Positions 56,906-64,000 of a DNA stretch of 64,000 nt are shown in pieces (position 1 is the stretch's first letter; each line of letters begins with the position of its first letter). Origin of the DNA: Sutterella massiliensis (GTDB lineage: Bacteria; Pseudomonadota; Gammaproteobacteria; Burkholderiales; Burkholderiaceae_F). The stretch spans positions 154,758 to 218,757 of the forward strand of contig NZ_JACJJC010000003.1 of the NCBI RefSeq assembly GCF_016899755.1, given 5' to 3'. The notes under the pieces were generated by a model that searched no databases, was not told the origin of the DNA, and saw only the letters and a program-made list of their open reading frames with translations. A program made the position numbers and the translations under genes.

Positions 56906-58117
56906 TTAGTGATTCGTCCATTCGATCTTCGAGAGATCGACGCCTTCCTGGTGCATTTCCCAGAGCGGGCTCATTTCGCGCAGTTTCGCGACGTTTTCGG
57001 TCAACGTCTTGATGGCGAAATCGACTTCTTCTTCCGTCGTGAAGCGCCCGAGCGTAATACGGAGCGAACTGTGCGCGAGTTCGTCGCTGCGGCCGAGTGC
57101 GCGAAGCACGTAGCTCGGCTCGAGCGAAGCGGACGTGCAGGCCGAACCCGACGAAACGGCGAGATCCTTCACAGCCATCATGAGGCTTTCGCCCTCAACG
57201 TACGCAAAACTCACGTTGAGGTTGTGGCAGGAGCGATGCTCCCAGCTGCCGTTCAGATACACCTCGGGAATGTTCTTGCGGATCCCTTCCCAGAGGCGGT
57301 CGCGCAAGGCGCGGATGCGCGGCACTTCCGTTTCCATTTCGGCCTTGGCCAGGCGGAAAGCCTCACCCATACCGACGATCTGGTGCGAAGGCAGCGTACC
57401 CGAGCGCATGCCGCGCTCATGGCCGCCGCCATGCATCTGGCACTCGAGGCGAACACGCGGACGACGGCGCACATAAAGCGCGCCCACGCCCTTCGGACCG
57501 TAGACCTTGTGGCCCGAGAGACTCATGAGATCAATGTTGTAGCGGTCGACCGTGAGATCCATCTTGCCCGCGGCCTGCGTCGCGTCGCAGTGAAAGAGCA
57601 CACCCTTTTCGCGGCAGAGCTTGCCAATGCGCTCGAGGTCCTGAATGACGCCAATTTCGTTGTTAATCGCCATCACGGAGACGAGCGTCGTGTCAGGACG
57701 GATCGCCCTCTCGAGATCTTCAAAGCGGATGAGACCCTCTTCGTCGACATCGAGATACGTCACTTCATAGCCTTCGCTTTCGAGGTGGCGCATCGAGTCG
57801 AGCACCGCCTTATGCTCCGTCTTCACCGTAATCAGGTGACGGCCCTTGTCGCGATAGAAATGCGCGGCCCCCTTGATCGCGAGGTTGTCGCTTTCGGTCG
57901 CGCCGGACGTAAAGACGATTTCCTTCGGATCGGCACCGATCAGGGCGGCGATATGGCCGCGGGCCTCTTCAACGGCCTTTTCGGCCTCCCAGCCGTACGC
58001 ATGGCTGTGCGAGGCCGGATTGCCGAAACGCTCGTTGAGATAGGGAACCATCTTTTCAACGACACGGGGATCGCAGGGCGTGGTCGCCGAATAATCCAGA
58101 TAGACGGGGAGCTTCAT
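56906..58117 (-). CDS. iscS: Cysteine desulfurase IscS
   Basis: PLP enzyme that takes sulfur from cysteine for Fe-S clusters and tRNA thiolation. Length is 403. The PLP lysine is in [12 protein letters not shown] and the persulfide cysteine in [14 protein letters not shown]. The C-terminus ending KIEWTNH is typical of IscS. It lies 37 bp after iscR. Confidence 0.97.
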   Translation of the reverse strand: MKLPVYLDYSATTPCDPRVVEKMVPYLNERFGNPASHSHAYGWEAEKAVEEARGHIAALIGADPKEIVFTSGATESDNLAIKGAAHFYRDKGRHLITVKTEHKAVLDSMRHLESEGYEVTYLDVDEEGLIRFEDLERAIRPDTTLVSVMAINNEIGVIQDLERIGKLCREKGVLFHCDATQAAGKMDLTVDRYNIDLMSLSGHKVYGPKGVGALYVRRRPRVRLECQMHGGGHERGMRSGTLPSHQIVGMGEAFRLAKAEMETEVPRIRALRDRLWEGIRKNIPEVYLNGSWEHRSCHNLNVSFAYVEGESLMMAVKDLAVSSGSACTSASLEPSYVLRALGRSDELAHSSLRITLGRFTTEEEVDFAIKTLTENVAKLREMSPLWEMHQEGVDLSKIEWTNH

Positions 58118-58154
58118 GATTGCTTAGTCCTAGAAATTGCGTCTCTTCGACAGC

Positions 58155-58700
58155 TCAATGATCTAGAGCGGCCGCCGCCTCTTCGGCAACGGGGTCTGCC
58201 GCTTTCGACTTCTCTTCTTTTCGATGCTCGGGCGTCGCTCCTTTCACGGGAATGACAGCGGGCACCGTCTGAATATGTCCCGAACGCTTATTGTGCGCGG
58301 CCGTCACGAGGCTCTCGAGCGTCACGCCCGAGAGGAAGCGTTCGATGACGCTGTTGAGATCCTCCCAGAGGTGATGCGTGAGGCACGCGGCGCCGCCCTG
58401 GCAGGTTCCTTCCCCGCCGCACTGCGTCGTATCCATGTTTTCGTCGACCGCATCAATGATGCGTTCGATCGTGATTTCACCCGGCGCGAGGGCAAGGCGA
58501 TAGCCGCCCCCGGGACCGCGGGTGCTCTCAACAAGGCCGGCGCGGCGCAGTCGACAAAAAATCTGCTCGAGATACGTGAGTGAGATTTTTTGGCGCTCGG
58601 CGACCTGCGCAATCGGAATGGGCGCACGCGCCTCACCGGCGTTCATCGCGATGTCAAGCATCGCCGTTACGGCAAAGCGTCCTTTCGTAGTGAGCTTCAA
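58155..58700 (-). CDS. iscR: Fe-S cluster-sensing transcription regulator IscR
   Basis: Rrf2-family repressor of its own operon when it holds a [2Fe-2S] cluster. The winged helix spans 1-80 (MKLTTKGRFAVTAMLDIAM). The three cluster cysteines are in the QCGGEGTCQGGAAC segment near 93-106, followed by LTHHLW. Length is 181, with an extra Lys/Glu/Ala-rich tail. The start is TTG at 58700, supported by GGGAG seven bases before and by homology of the N-terminus. Two IscR-type boxes lie upstream. Confidence 0.94.
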   Translation of the reverse strand: MKLTTKGRFAVTAMLDIAMNAGEARAPIPIAQVAERQKISLTYLEQIFCRLRRAGLVESTRGPGGGYRLALAPGEITIERIIDAVDENMDTTQCGGEGTCQGGAACLTHHLWEDLNSVIERFLSGVTLESLVTAAHNKRSGHIQTVPAVIPVKGATPEHRKEEKSKAADPVAEEAAAALDH

Positions 58701-58745
58701 GTGCGTTCTCCCGATGCCTGTTGCGGCCGTACAAACGAAAACCGG

Positions 58746-58770
58746 ATTCCTGACAGAAAAAGTCAGAATT
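58746..58770 (-). promoter_or_regulatory. Second IscR type 1-like box, in the iscR 5' leader
   Basis: On the minus strand AATTCTGACTTTTTCTGTC continues AGGAAT. It keeps the GACT-n6-GTC core and flanking pyrimidine/purine positions of the type 1 motif. It lies between the -10 and the TTG start, where binding would block transcription. Confidence 0.55.
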
Positions 58771-58784
58771 TCGGAATGCGACGA

Positions 58785-58822
58785 ATATTACACCGCAATT
58801 CCCGACCAATCAAGTCAGCAAT
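58785..58822 (-). promoter_or_regulatory. isc promoter with overlapping IscR type 1 box
   Basis: On the minus strand -35 TTGATT (58808-58813) and -10 TAATAT (58785-58790) are 17 bases apart. The box ATTGCTGACTTGATTGGTC then GGGAAT (58798-58822) matches the type 1 pattern well and covers the -35. This fits repression by cluster-loaded IscR. Confidence 0.75.
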
Positions 58823-58857
58823 TCATGATTTCCCTTATTTTCCTGCAATTCGAGGAC

Positions 58858-58893
58858 AAAAAAGAACCGGCCGCAACGAACGGTCGGTTCTTT
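58858..58893. terminator. Bidirectional terminator downstream of the tyrosine phosphatase gene
   Basis: A 13-bp stem with one G-T pair (58861-58873 with 58881-58893) is followed on the minus strand by TTTTTTG. It separates the phosphatase gene from the isc promoter. Confidence 0.75.
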
Positions 58894-58987
58894 ACTTCGG
58901 ATTCGGCCGAAAGCGGCGCACATCAACTGCCGGATCTGCGCACGCTCTTCATAGGTCCGGTCAATCGTGCGCGAACTCGAGCGACGA

Positions 58988-59554
58988 CTACGCCGGCGTC
59001 TCGGACGACTCGGACTGCTGCTCTGCCTGCGGGTGCTCGGCAAGATACGCGGCTTTTTCGCGCTGCAGCTGCTTGGCCTTCTTTTCGAGCTCTTCGAGAA
59101 GCCCCTCGCAGGCATCCGTGCAATAGTCAAGAACGATATTGAAGCCCTCGTTGAGGCCGTAGTACGGGTCCGGAACGACGGCTTCGTCGAAGTCGTTCGC
59201 GTAGCGCATCAAAAGCTGAATCTTGTGCCGGTAGGGGGCGGGCGAGCGCTGCTGCAGCTCGGTGAGCACTTCCCAGTCCATCGCAAGGATCAGATCGGCC
59301 GACTCGAAGTCGGACGGATCAACCGCGCGCGCACGGTGCTGCGAAATATCGAGGCCTCGTTTCTTGCAAGCAAGCTGCGCGCGGATATCGGGCGCCTGCC
59401 CGATGTGCGCTTCGCTCGTGCCGGCGCTGTCGGCCACGATGACATCGTCATAGTGCGCCTCACGCAGCTTTCTGCGGAAAATGGCGGCAGCCGTCGGACT
59501 GCGGCAGACGTTGCCGGTGCAAACGAATAAAACTTTTAAAATTTTGGGATCCAT
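58988..59554 (-). CDS. Low molecular weight protein tyrosine phosphatase
   Basis: Cysteine phosphatase of 188 residues. The P-loop is FVCTGNVCRSPTAAA, with nucleophile Cys and Arg in CX5R. The general-acid motif is VPDPYYG. The C-terminal tail of about 30 residues is Gln/Glu-rich and longer than the usual 150-160-residue core. A single phosphatase next to iscR is common in Burkholderiales. There is no adjacent kinase or capsule cluster, so its target is unclear. Confidence 0.9.
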   Translation of the reverse strand: MDPKILKVLFVCTGNVCRSPTAAAIFRRKLREAHYDDVIVADSAGTSEAHIGQAPDIRAQLACKKRGLDISQHRARAVDPSDFESADLILAMDWEVLTELQQRSPAPYRHKIQLLMRYANDFDEAVVPDPYYGLNEGFNIVLDYCTDACEGLLEELEKKAKQLQREKAAYLAEHPQAEQQSESSETPA

Positions 59555-59733
59555 GGCGTGCGTAAATTAAGAGACGGGTGCGCTTCCGAAGCACGGCCGT
59601 CCGAACACATGGCAATGTTTGTGAGACAGTGAGTATCGTACTGCACCCACAGGATTTTTCCTAGAGCGACAAAAACCCACTCGGGAAAGGAGACGCAAAG
59701 AAACGTTTCGAAAATTTGCAGCCGCTTTGTTGC

Positions 59734-61791
59734 TTACTGTTCGGCTGACGCCCCGAAAGCCGTCTCGCGCAAGCGTCGGATCGCATCGCGAATCTGTGCG
59801 GCCTTTTCGAAATCCAGATTGCGAGCGTGCTCGAGCATTTCCGCTTCGAGGCGCTTGAGCTCTTTGGCGACATTCTTTTCGGACAAGTCTTCGAGTACGG
59901 GAGCACTCGGCTGAGCCTGTACGTCGGGACCGCGGTAGACGCCGTCGATGATGTCGCGAATTTCCTTTTTGACGCCTCTCGGCACGATGCCGTGCTCGGC
60001 ATTGAAGCGCTTTTGCTTGTCGCGGCGACGTTCCGTCTCCTCGAGTGCGCGCCGCATCGAGTCGGTCATGCGATCGGCGTATAGAATCGCACGTCCGTGA
60101 AGATTGCGCGCCGCGCGCCCGGTCGTCTGAATAAGCGAGCGCTCGCTTCGCAGGAACCCCTCCTTGTCCGCGTCGAGAATAGCAACAAGCGACACCTCCG
60201 GGATGTCGAGCCCCTCGCGCAGCAGGTTGATTCCGACGAGGACATCGAACGTCCCGGCTCGCAAGTCGCGAATGATTTCAACGCGCTCGACCGTATCGAT
60301 GTCCGAATGGAGATAACGCACGCGTACGCCGTGCTCGCCGAGGAAGTCCGTGAGATCCTCGGCCATTTTCTTCGTCAGCGTCGTCACGAGAACACGCTCG
60401 CCCTTAGCGGTCACTTCCGTGATCTCGGAGAGGAGATCGTCGACCTGCGTCGTCGCGGGGCGCACCTCCACCTCCGGGTCAACGAGACCGGTGGGGCGAA
60501 CGACTTGTTCGACAATTTCGCCGCCGCACTTGTCGAGTTCGTAGTTCGACGGGGTGGCCGAAACGAAGACCGAACGGCGCATTTTTCGCTCGAATTCGTC
60601 AAAGCGAAGCGGCCGGTTGTCAAGCGCAGAAGGCAGCCGAAAGCCGTAATTGACGAGCGTTTCCTTGCGAGCACGGTCGCCGCGGTACATGCCGCCGAGC
60701 TGCCCCATCATCACGTGGCTTTCGTCAAAGAACATAATCGCATCGGCGGGGAGATAGTCTATGAGGCAAGGGGGCGCCACACCGGGGGCAAGCCCTGTCA
60801 GATGGCGCGAATAGTTTTCGATGCCTTTGCAGAACCCCACCTGATCGAGCATTTCAATGTCGAAGAGCGTGCGCTGCTCAAGGCGCTGCGCCTCGACAAT
60901 CTTGCCTTCGGCCAGGAGCTCTGCTTTTCGCTCGGTAAGTTCCGTCTTGATAGTGCCGATGGCGCGAACGATCTCTTCGCGCGGCGTCACATAATGGCTC
61001 GCCGGATAGACGACAAAGCGCGCAACCTTTTGAATCACTTTTCCGGTGATCGGATCGAAGAGAAGCACCGCATCGACTTCGTCGTCAAAGAGCTCTATGC
61101 GCACCGCCACTTCGGCATGTTCTGCAGGGAAAACATCGATCGTGTCGCCGCGCACGCGAAAGTACCCGCGCTGAAAGTCCATATCGGCACGGCGGTACTG
61201 CATGCGAACGAGCTGGCTGATCAGCGCCTTCTGCGTCTTTCTATCGCCCTGCCGCACGATGAGACGCATCTCTGTGTAGCTCTCTGGCGCACCGATGCCG
61301 TAAATCGCCGATACGGTCGCAACGATAATCGTGTCGCGCCGCTCGAGAATGGACTTCGTTGCCGCAAGACGCATCTGCTCGATGTGTTCGTTGACAGCGG
61401 CATCTTTTTCTATGAAAAGATCGCGCGCGGGAACGTACGCTTCGGGTTGATAGAAGTCGTAGTAAGAGACAAAGTACTCAACGGCGTTTTCCGGAAAGAA
61501 ATCGCGCATTTCGGAGTACGTCTGCGCCGCGAGCGTCTTGTTGGGCGCCATGATGATCGCCGGTACCCCCTCGCGCGCAATGACATTGGCCATCGTGAAG
61601 GTTTTGCCCGACCCCGTGACGCCTAAAAGGGTCTGGTACATCGTACCGTCTTCAAGACCACGGCAGAGCTTCTCGATCGCCTGCGGCTGATCACCTGCCG
61701 GCGGAAACGGCGCATGCAAAACAAAAGGCGAATTGGCGAACGTGAAGGTTTGCAATGGAGCTCTCCGTGAATCCTGTCGAGTAACGAGCAT
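59734..61791 (-). CDS. uvrB: Excinuclease ABC subunit UvrB
   Basis: Damage-verification helicase of nucleotide excision repair. Walker A is GVTGSGKT, the beta-hairpin region is [15 protein letters not shown], and helicase motifs DESHV and QTTGRAARN are present. The C-terminal UVR domain ([22 protein letters not shown]) binds UvrC. Length is 685 from ATG 61791. That ATG lacks a Shine-Dalgarno; a TTG at 61752 with GGAG in front would give 672 residues and may be the true start. Confidence 0.95.
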   Translation of the reverse strand: MLVTRQDSRRAPLQTFTFANSPFVLHAPFPPAGDQPQAIEKLCRGLEDGTMYQTLLGVTGSGKTFTMANVIAREGVPAIIMAPNKTLAAQTYSEMRDFFPENAVEYFVSYYDFYQPEAYVPARDLFIEKDAAVNEHIEQMRLAATKSILERRDTIIVATVSAIYGIGAPESYTEMRLIVRQGDRKTQKALISQLVRMQYRRADMDFQRGYFRVRGDTIDVFPAEHAEVAVRIELFDDEVDAVLLFDPITGKVIQKVARFVVYPASHYVTPREEIVRAIGTIKTELTERKAELLAEGKIVEAQRLEQRTLFDIEMLDQVGFCKGIENYSRHLTGLAPGVAPPCLIDYLPADAIMFFDESHVMMGQLGGMYRGDRARKETLVNYGFRLPSALDNRPLRFDEFERKMRRSVFVSATPSNYELDKCGGEIVEQVVRPTGLVDPEVEVRPATTQVDDLLSEITEVTAKGERVLVTTLTKKMAEDLTDFLGEHGVRVRYLHSDIDTVERVEIIRDLRAGTFDVLVGINLLREGLDIPEVSLVAILDADKEGFLRSERSLIQTTGRAARNLHGRAILYADRMTDSMRRALEETERRRDKQKRFNAEHGIVPRGVKKEIRDIIDGVYRGPDVQAQPSAPVLEDLSEKNVAKELKRLEAEMLEHARNLDFEKAAQIRDAIRRLRETAFGASAEQ

Positions 61792-61913
61792 GCCAAAATC
61801 GAGCCGCCCACCTCGCGAAATAGGACCATAGTATAGAGGGAGCGGTAGCGGGCCTAGCTTTTACTCGAAATGAATCCATTTTTATCTAATTGATTTTTAT
61901 GAATTTATAAATT

Positions 61914-61939
61914 ATTAATTTGATTAATATCAAATTAAT
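61914..61939. repeat. AT-rich inverted repeat upstream of tRNA-Asn
   Basis: ATTAATTTGAT (61914-61924) and ATCAAATTAAT (61929-61939) are 11-base inverted arms around TAAT, within a roughly 100-bp island of A and T. It lies just upstream of the tRNA-Asn promoter and may act as an UP element or a protein-binding site. Confidence 0.6.
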
Positions 61940-61962
61940 AAGTAGATATTCAAAACTCACTC

Positions 61963-61992
61963 TTGCCTTTTTCTTGCATGTGACCATATAAT
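61963..61992 (+). promoter_or_regulatory. Promoter of the tRNA-Asn array
   Basis: TTGCCT (61963-61968) and TATAAT (61987-61992) are 18 bases apart, 13 bases before the first tRNA. Confidence 0.65.
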
Positions 61993-62005
61993 TCAAATCC
62001 TTGAT

Positions 62006-62081
62006 TCCCCGATAGCTCAGTCGGTAGAGCGACGGACTGTTAATCCGCAGGTCGTTGGTTCGAACCCAACTCGGGGAGCCA
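62006..62081 (+). tRNA. tRNA-Asn (GTT), copy 1
   Basis: Cloverleaf with acceptor TCCCCGA/TCGGGGA, anticodon GTT in loop TGTTAAT, T-loop GTTCGAAC and encoded CCA. First of three identical copies. Confidence 0.96.
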
Positions 62082-62100
62082 AGCACAATTTATTCGGCAT

Positions 62101-62176
62101 TCCCCGATAGCTCAGTCGGTAGAGCGACGGACTGTTAATCCGCAGGTCGTTGGTTCGAACCCAACTCGGGGAGCCA
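62101..62176 (+). tRNA. tRNA-Asn (GTT), copy 2
   Basis: Identical to copy 1; the 19-base spacer after it is also identical. Confidence 0.96.
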
Positions 62177-62195
62177 AGCACAATTTATTCGGCAT

Positions 62196-62271
62196 TCCCC
62201 GATAGCTCAGTCGGTAGAGCGACGGACTGTTAATCCGCAGGTCGTTGGTTCGAACCCAACTCGGGGAGCCA
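62196..62271 (+). tRNA. tRNA-Asn (GTT), copy 3
   Basis: Identical to copies 1 and 2. The sequence diverges after the CCA and runs into a strong terminator. Confidence 0.96.
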
Positions 62272-62284
62272 AGAATTCCAGAGG

Positions 62285-62319
62285 AAGGAGCATGAATGAT
62301 CATGCTCCTTCTTTTTTTG
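62285..62319 (+). terminator. Terminator of the tRNA-Asn transcript
   Basis: AAGGAGCATGA (62285-62295) pairs with TCATGCTCCTT (62300-62310) around four bases, then CTTTTTTT. Confidence 0.85.
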
Positions 62320-62630
62320 CGCATGTCGGTGTCAGCGCGCCTCATACGCCGCTTGCCGTCTCCGTCTGGCGTTTATCGAGCGTCTTTTACAACCGTCGCA
62401 ATACGAGCAGTCCTGCTCTCGAGTGTTGTAATCGCCCGAGACGTTTCAGCTTCGCCCGCTTCTTCCGCGCAAGTCCCAAGACAAGTAGACAGAACGAACC
62501 ATCAGACGTGAATCTTTGTTCGGTATTCGCTCCGCTAGGACTTTTCCGCTAGCCACCTGCACCAGTTTGCTCGCTTCTCAGTCATAGGATTGAGAAACAG
62601 TCTTTTGATTCACTATTAGGAGCGGCACCG
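62320..62630. other. Intergenic stretch without a recognisable gene
   Basis: Between the tRNA-Asn terminator and the dehydrogenase gene I find no credible coding or RNA gene. It should contain the dehydrogenase promoter, but no clear -35/-10 pair stands out. The last bases carry the TTAGGAG ribosome binding site. Confidence 0.5.
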
Positions 62631-63689
62631 ATGCGACATTCCAAGGAACAAATCTACAAGGTCACGCATGCGTTTCTCACACAAACCGGAAGCGACGAAT
62701 ACGAAGCCCACCTCGTAGCCGACCACATGCTCAATGCCAATCTGCGCGGTCACGACAGCCACGGCATCGGCATGATCACGATGTACACCGATTACCTCAA
62801 GCGCGGCCAGCTCCACCCGAATACGCCGCCCACGCTCGTGAAGGACAAAGGCTCGATTCTGCAGTTTCAGGGCAACCTCGGCTATGGACAGCGCGCCGGC
62901 TACGAAGCGACGGCACAGGCGATTGCTCGCGCTAAGGAAAACGGCATCTGCATGTACACGATCGCTAACTGCTGTCACCTCGGACGCATCGGCACGTACG
63001 GCGAACAAGCCGCAGCTGCGGGCATGATTTCAGTGCACTTCGTGAACGTTCAGAACTTCGGCACGCTCGTCGCGCCCTACTGCGGCTCCGAAGCACGCTT
63101 TGGCACGAATCCCTTCTGCCTTGCGATGCCCAAAACGGACAAGTACGGCCCCTTCATTCTCGACTTCGCCACCTCGATCGTCGCCATGGGCAAAACACGC
63201 GTAGCGCACCTCGCCGGGAAGCATTTCGACGAACCGGTGATGCTCGACACGGCCGGTCATCCGACGACTGACCCGAGCGTAATGTGGCAGGAACCCCGCG
63301 GCGCACTCATGGCGTTTGCCAAACACAAGGGCTCGGGTCTCTGCTGGGCATGCGAACTGATGGCCGGCATTCTTTCAGGGGGCGGCACCATCGAACCGAG
63401 TCGACCGCGCGACGGTTCGATCGTCAACAACATGACTGCCTTTGTTATCGACCCGGCTGCCCTCACGAATCTCGAATGGATGCGCCGCGAAATCGACGCC
63501 ATGAACGACTATGTGAAATCGAGCCCAGCCCCCGATCCGGTCAATCACCCGGTGCTGATGCCGGGCGAACCCGAACGCATTCGTACAGCTGATCGCAGTG
63601 CCAAGGGCGTTGAAATTTCCGAAGGCGAATGGCGTTCCATCGTGAAGACCTGCCTTGACGCAGGCGTCGATCCGAGCGTTCTCGAATAA
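62631..63689 (+). CDS. Ldh2/MlcR-type malate/L-lactate/ureidoglycolate dehydrogenase
   Basis: NAD(P)-dependent 2-hydroxyacid dehydrogenase of the Ldh2 superfamily, which has a fold unlike classical lactate dehydrogenase. Length is 352. Family motifs are ANLRGHDSHGI (about 36-46), the active-site region with CHLGRIG (catalytic His near 116) and GTNPFCLAMP. A strong AGGAG precedes ATG 62631. Members oxidise malate, L-lactate, ureidoglycolate, sulfolactate or imino acids such as delta-1-piperideine-2-carboxylate. Nothing nearby fixes which. It is a single-gene unit flanked by terminators. Confidence 0.9.
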   Translation: MRHSKEQIYKVTHAFLTQTGSDEYEAHLVADHMLNANLRGHDSHGIGMITMYTDYLKRGQLHPNTPPTLVKDKGSILQFQGNLGYGQRAGYEATAQAIARAKENGICMYTIANCCHLGRIGTYGEQAAAAGMISVHFVNVQNFGTLVAPYCGSEARFGTNPFCLAMPKTDKYGPFILDFATSIVAMGKTRVAHLAGKHFDEPVMLDTAGHPTTDPSVMWQEPRGALMAFAKHKGSGLCWACELMAGILSGGGTIEPSRPRDGSIVNNMTAFVIDPAALTNLEWMRREIDAMNDYVKSSPAPDPVNHPVLMPGEPERIRTADRSAKGVEISEGEWRSIVKTCLDAGVDPSVLE

Positions 63690-63725
63690 CGAATTTGTCT
63701 TGCGGGTAACGCCTGCAAGCCGATG

Positions 63726-63752
63726 AAAAAAGGGCGTCGCAGCGACGCCCTT
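63726..63752. terminator. Bidirectional terminator between the dehydrogenase and rRNA operon
   Basis: GGGCGTC (63732-63738) pairs with GACGCCC (63744-63750), extended by AA/TT. A TTTTTT run follows on the minus strand and TTCTTC on the plus strand. It can end both the dehydrogenase and the rRNA transcript. Confidence 0.7.
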
Positions 63753-63818
63753 CTTCGTTGTGCGAAGTATTTTTATTTTGAAGGGATGAGCCGGGCGTCA
63801 TCTAAGACCGAAAAAACG

Positions 63819-63850
63819 AAACCCCTCGAGCGCTGAGCATCGAGGGGTTT
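63819..63850 (-). terminator. rRNA operon terminator
   Basis: AAACCCCTCGA (63819-63829) pairs perfectly with TCGAGGGGTTT (63840-63850). CGTTTTTT follows on the minus strand. It begins about ten bases after the 5S gene. Confidence 0.8.
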
Positions 63851-63860
63851 CTTTATGGGG

Positions 63861-63978
63861 AGCCTGGCAATGACCTACTTTCACTGGAAATACAACCAAC
63901 TATCATCGGCCCTGAAGCGTTTCACTGTCCTGTTCGGAATGGGAAGGAGTGGTTCCGCAACGGTATGGTCGCCAGGCT
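63861..63978 (-). rRNA. rrf: 5S ribosomal RNA
   Basis: The minus strand begins AGCCTGGCGACC and ends GCCAGGCT, the closing helix of 5S rRNA. Internal blocks CCATTCCGAACAGGACAGTGA and GCCGATGATAGT are the conserved 5S loops. The length is about 118 bases. The 23S and 16S genes of this operon should lie to the right of the window. Confidence 0.93.
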
Positions 63979-64000
63979 GAAAACTTTGGAAGGAAATGAC

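Larger units (their letters stand above)
62006..62271 (+). repeat. Perfect 95-bp tandem repeat of tRNA-Asn
   Basis: The unit is the 76-base tRNA plus a 19-base spacer. It occurs twice in full and a third time as the tRNA alone, with no differences seen. Recent unequal recombination or amplification is likely. Confidence 0.9.

Noticed and set aside
62006..62271. Regular 95-bp repeats resembling a CRISPR array
   Set aside because: The repeat is a complete tRNA-Asn gene and the spacers are identical, not unique.

Overview
The window is a GC-rich bacterial chromosome segment, mostly core genes, with about 57 protein genes, six tRNA genes and the 5S end of an rRNA operon. Gene order points to a betaproteobacterium of the order Burkholderiales. 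The diagnostic blocks are ndk-rlmN-rodZ-ispG-hisS-yfgM-bamB-der-hfq-hflX, relA-tRNA-Val-thrS-infC-rpmI-rplT-pheST-ihfA, lolCD, recJ-prfB-lysS and iscR-iscSUA-hscBA-fdx-iscX. Small departures from that order (no rpoS after nlpD, no pilF, no hflKC after hflX) and several peptide/amino-acid cassettes suggest a reduced, asaccharolytic, gut-type member such as the Sutterellaceae. That family assignment is inference.

Layout. 1-1959: M20 peptidase (cut by the left edge) with yjiG and yjiH membrane genes. 2264-13254: the long minus-strand housekeeping run from ndk down to hflX, broken by several intrinsic terminators. 13485-14084: one plus-strand gene of unknown function. 14202-17638: rlmD, nlpD, surE with rpoS and pcm missing. 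17971-20425: M20 amidohydrolase plus an unassigned multi-spanning transporter. 20731-27465: complete phosphate regulon pstSCAB-phoU-phoBR with phased PhoB half-sites upstream of pstS. 27874-36081: tRNA-Pro, ihfA, pheTS, rplT, rpmI, infC, thrS and two tRNA-Val. 36332-38458: relA. 38745-40898: an autotransporter, the clearest accessory gene. 41128-43128: a UPF0210/ACT-domain pair. 43248-46140: tatD, lolD, lolC. 46265-52073 (plus): conserved unknown, recJ, prfB with its +1 frameshift, lysS. 52147-53046: Nudix hydrolase. 53088-58822: isc operon with two IscR-type boxes. 58988-61791: protein tyrosine phosphatase and uvrB. 62006-62271: three identical tRNA-Asn genes in a perfect 95-bp tandem repeat. 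62631-63689: Ldh2-type dehydrogenase. 63861-63978: 5S rRNA, minus strand.

How the genes work together. The Pst/Pho block takes up and senses phosphate. The isc block builds Fe-S clusters used by IspG, RlmN and RlmD in the same window. The translation block (thrS, pheST, infC, L35, L20, prfB, lysS, tRNAs, rRNA) carries leader hairpins that look like attenuators. Two separate transporter-plus-M20-hydrolase cassettes suggest import and cleavage of small peptides or N-acyl amino acids.

I see no CRISPR array, prophage, transposase or defence island. The most promising less-described elements are the UPF0210/two-ACT pair, the two M20/transporter cassettes, the leader terminators very close to start codons, the Pho-box region with an unexplained terminator beside it, and a perfect 30-bp palindrome inside the Nudix gene.
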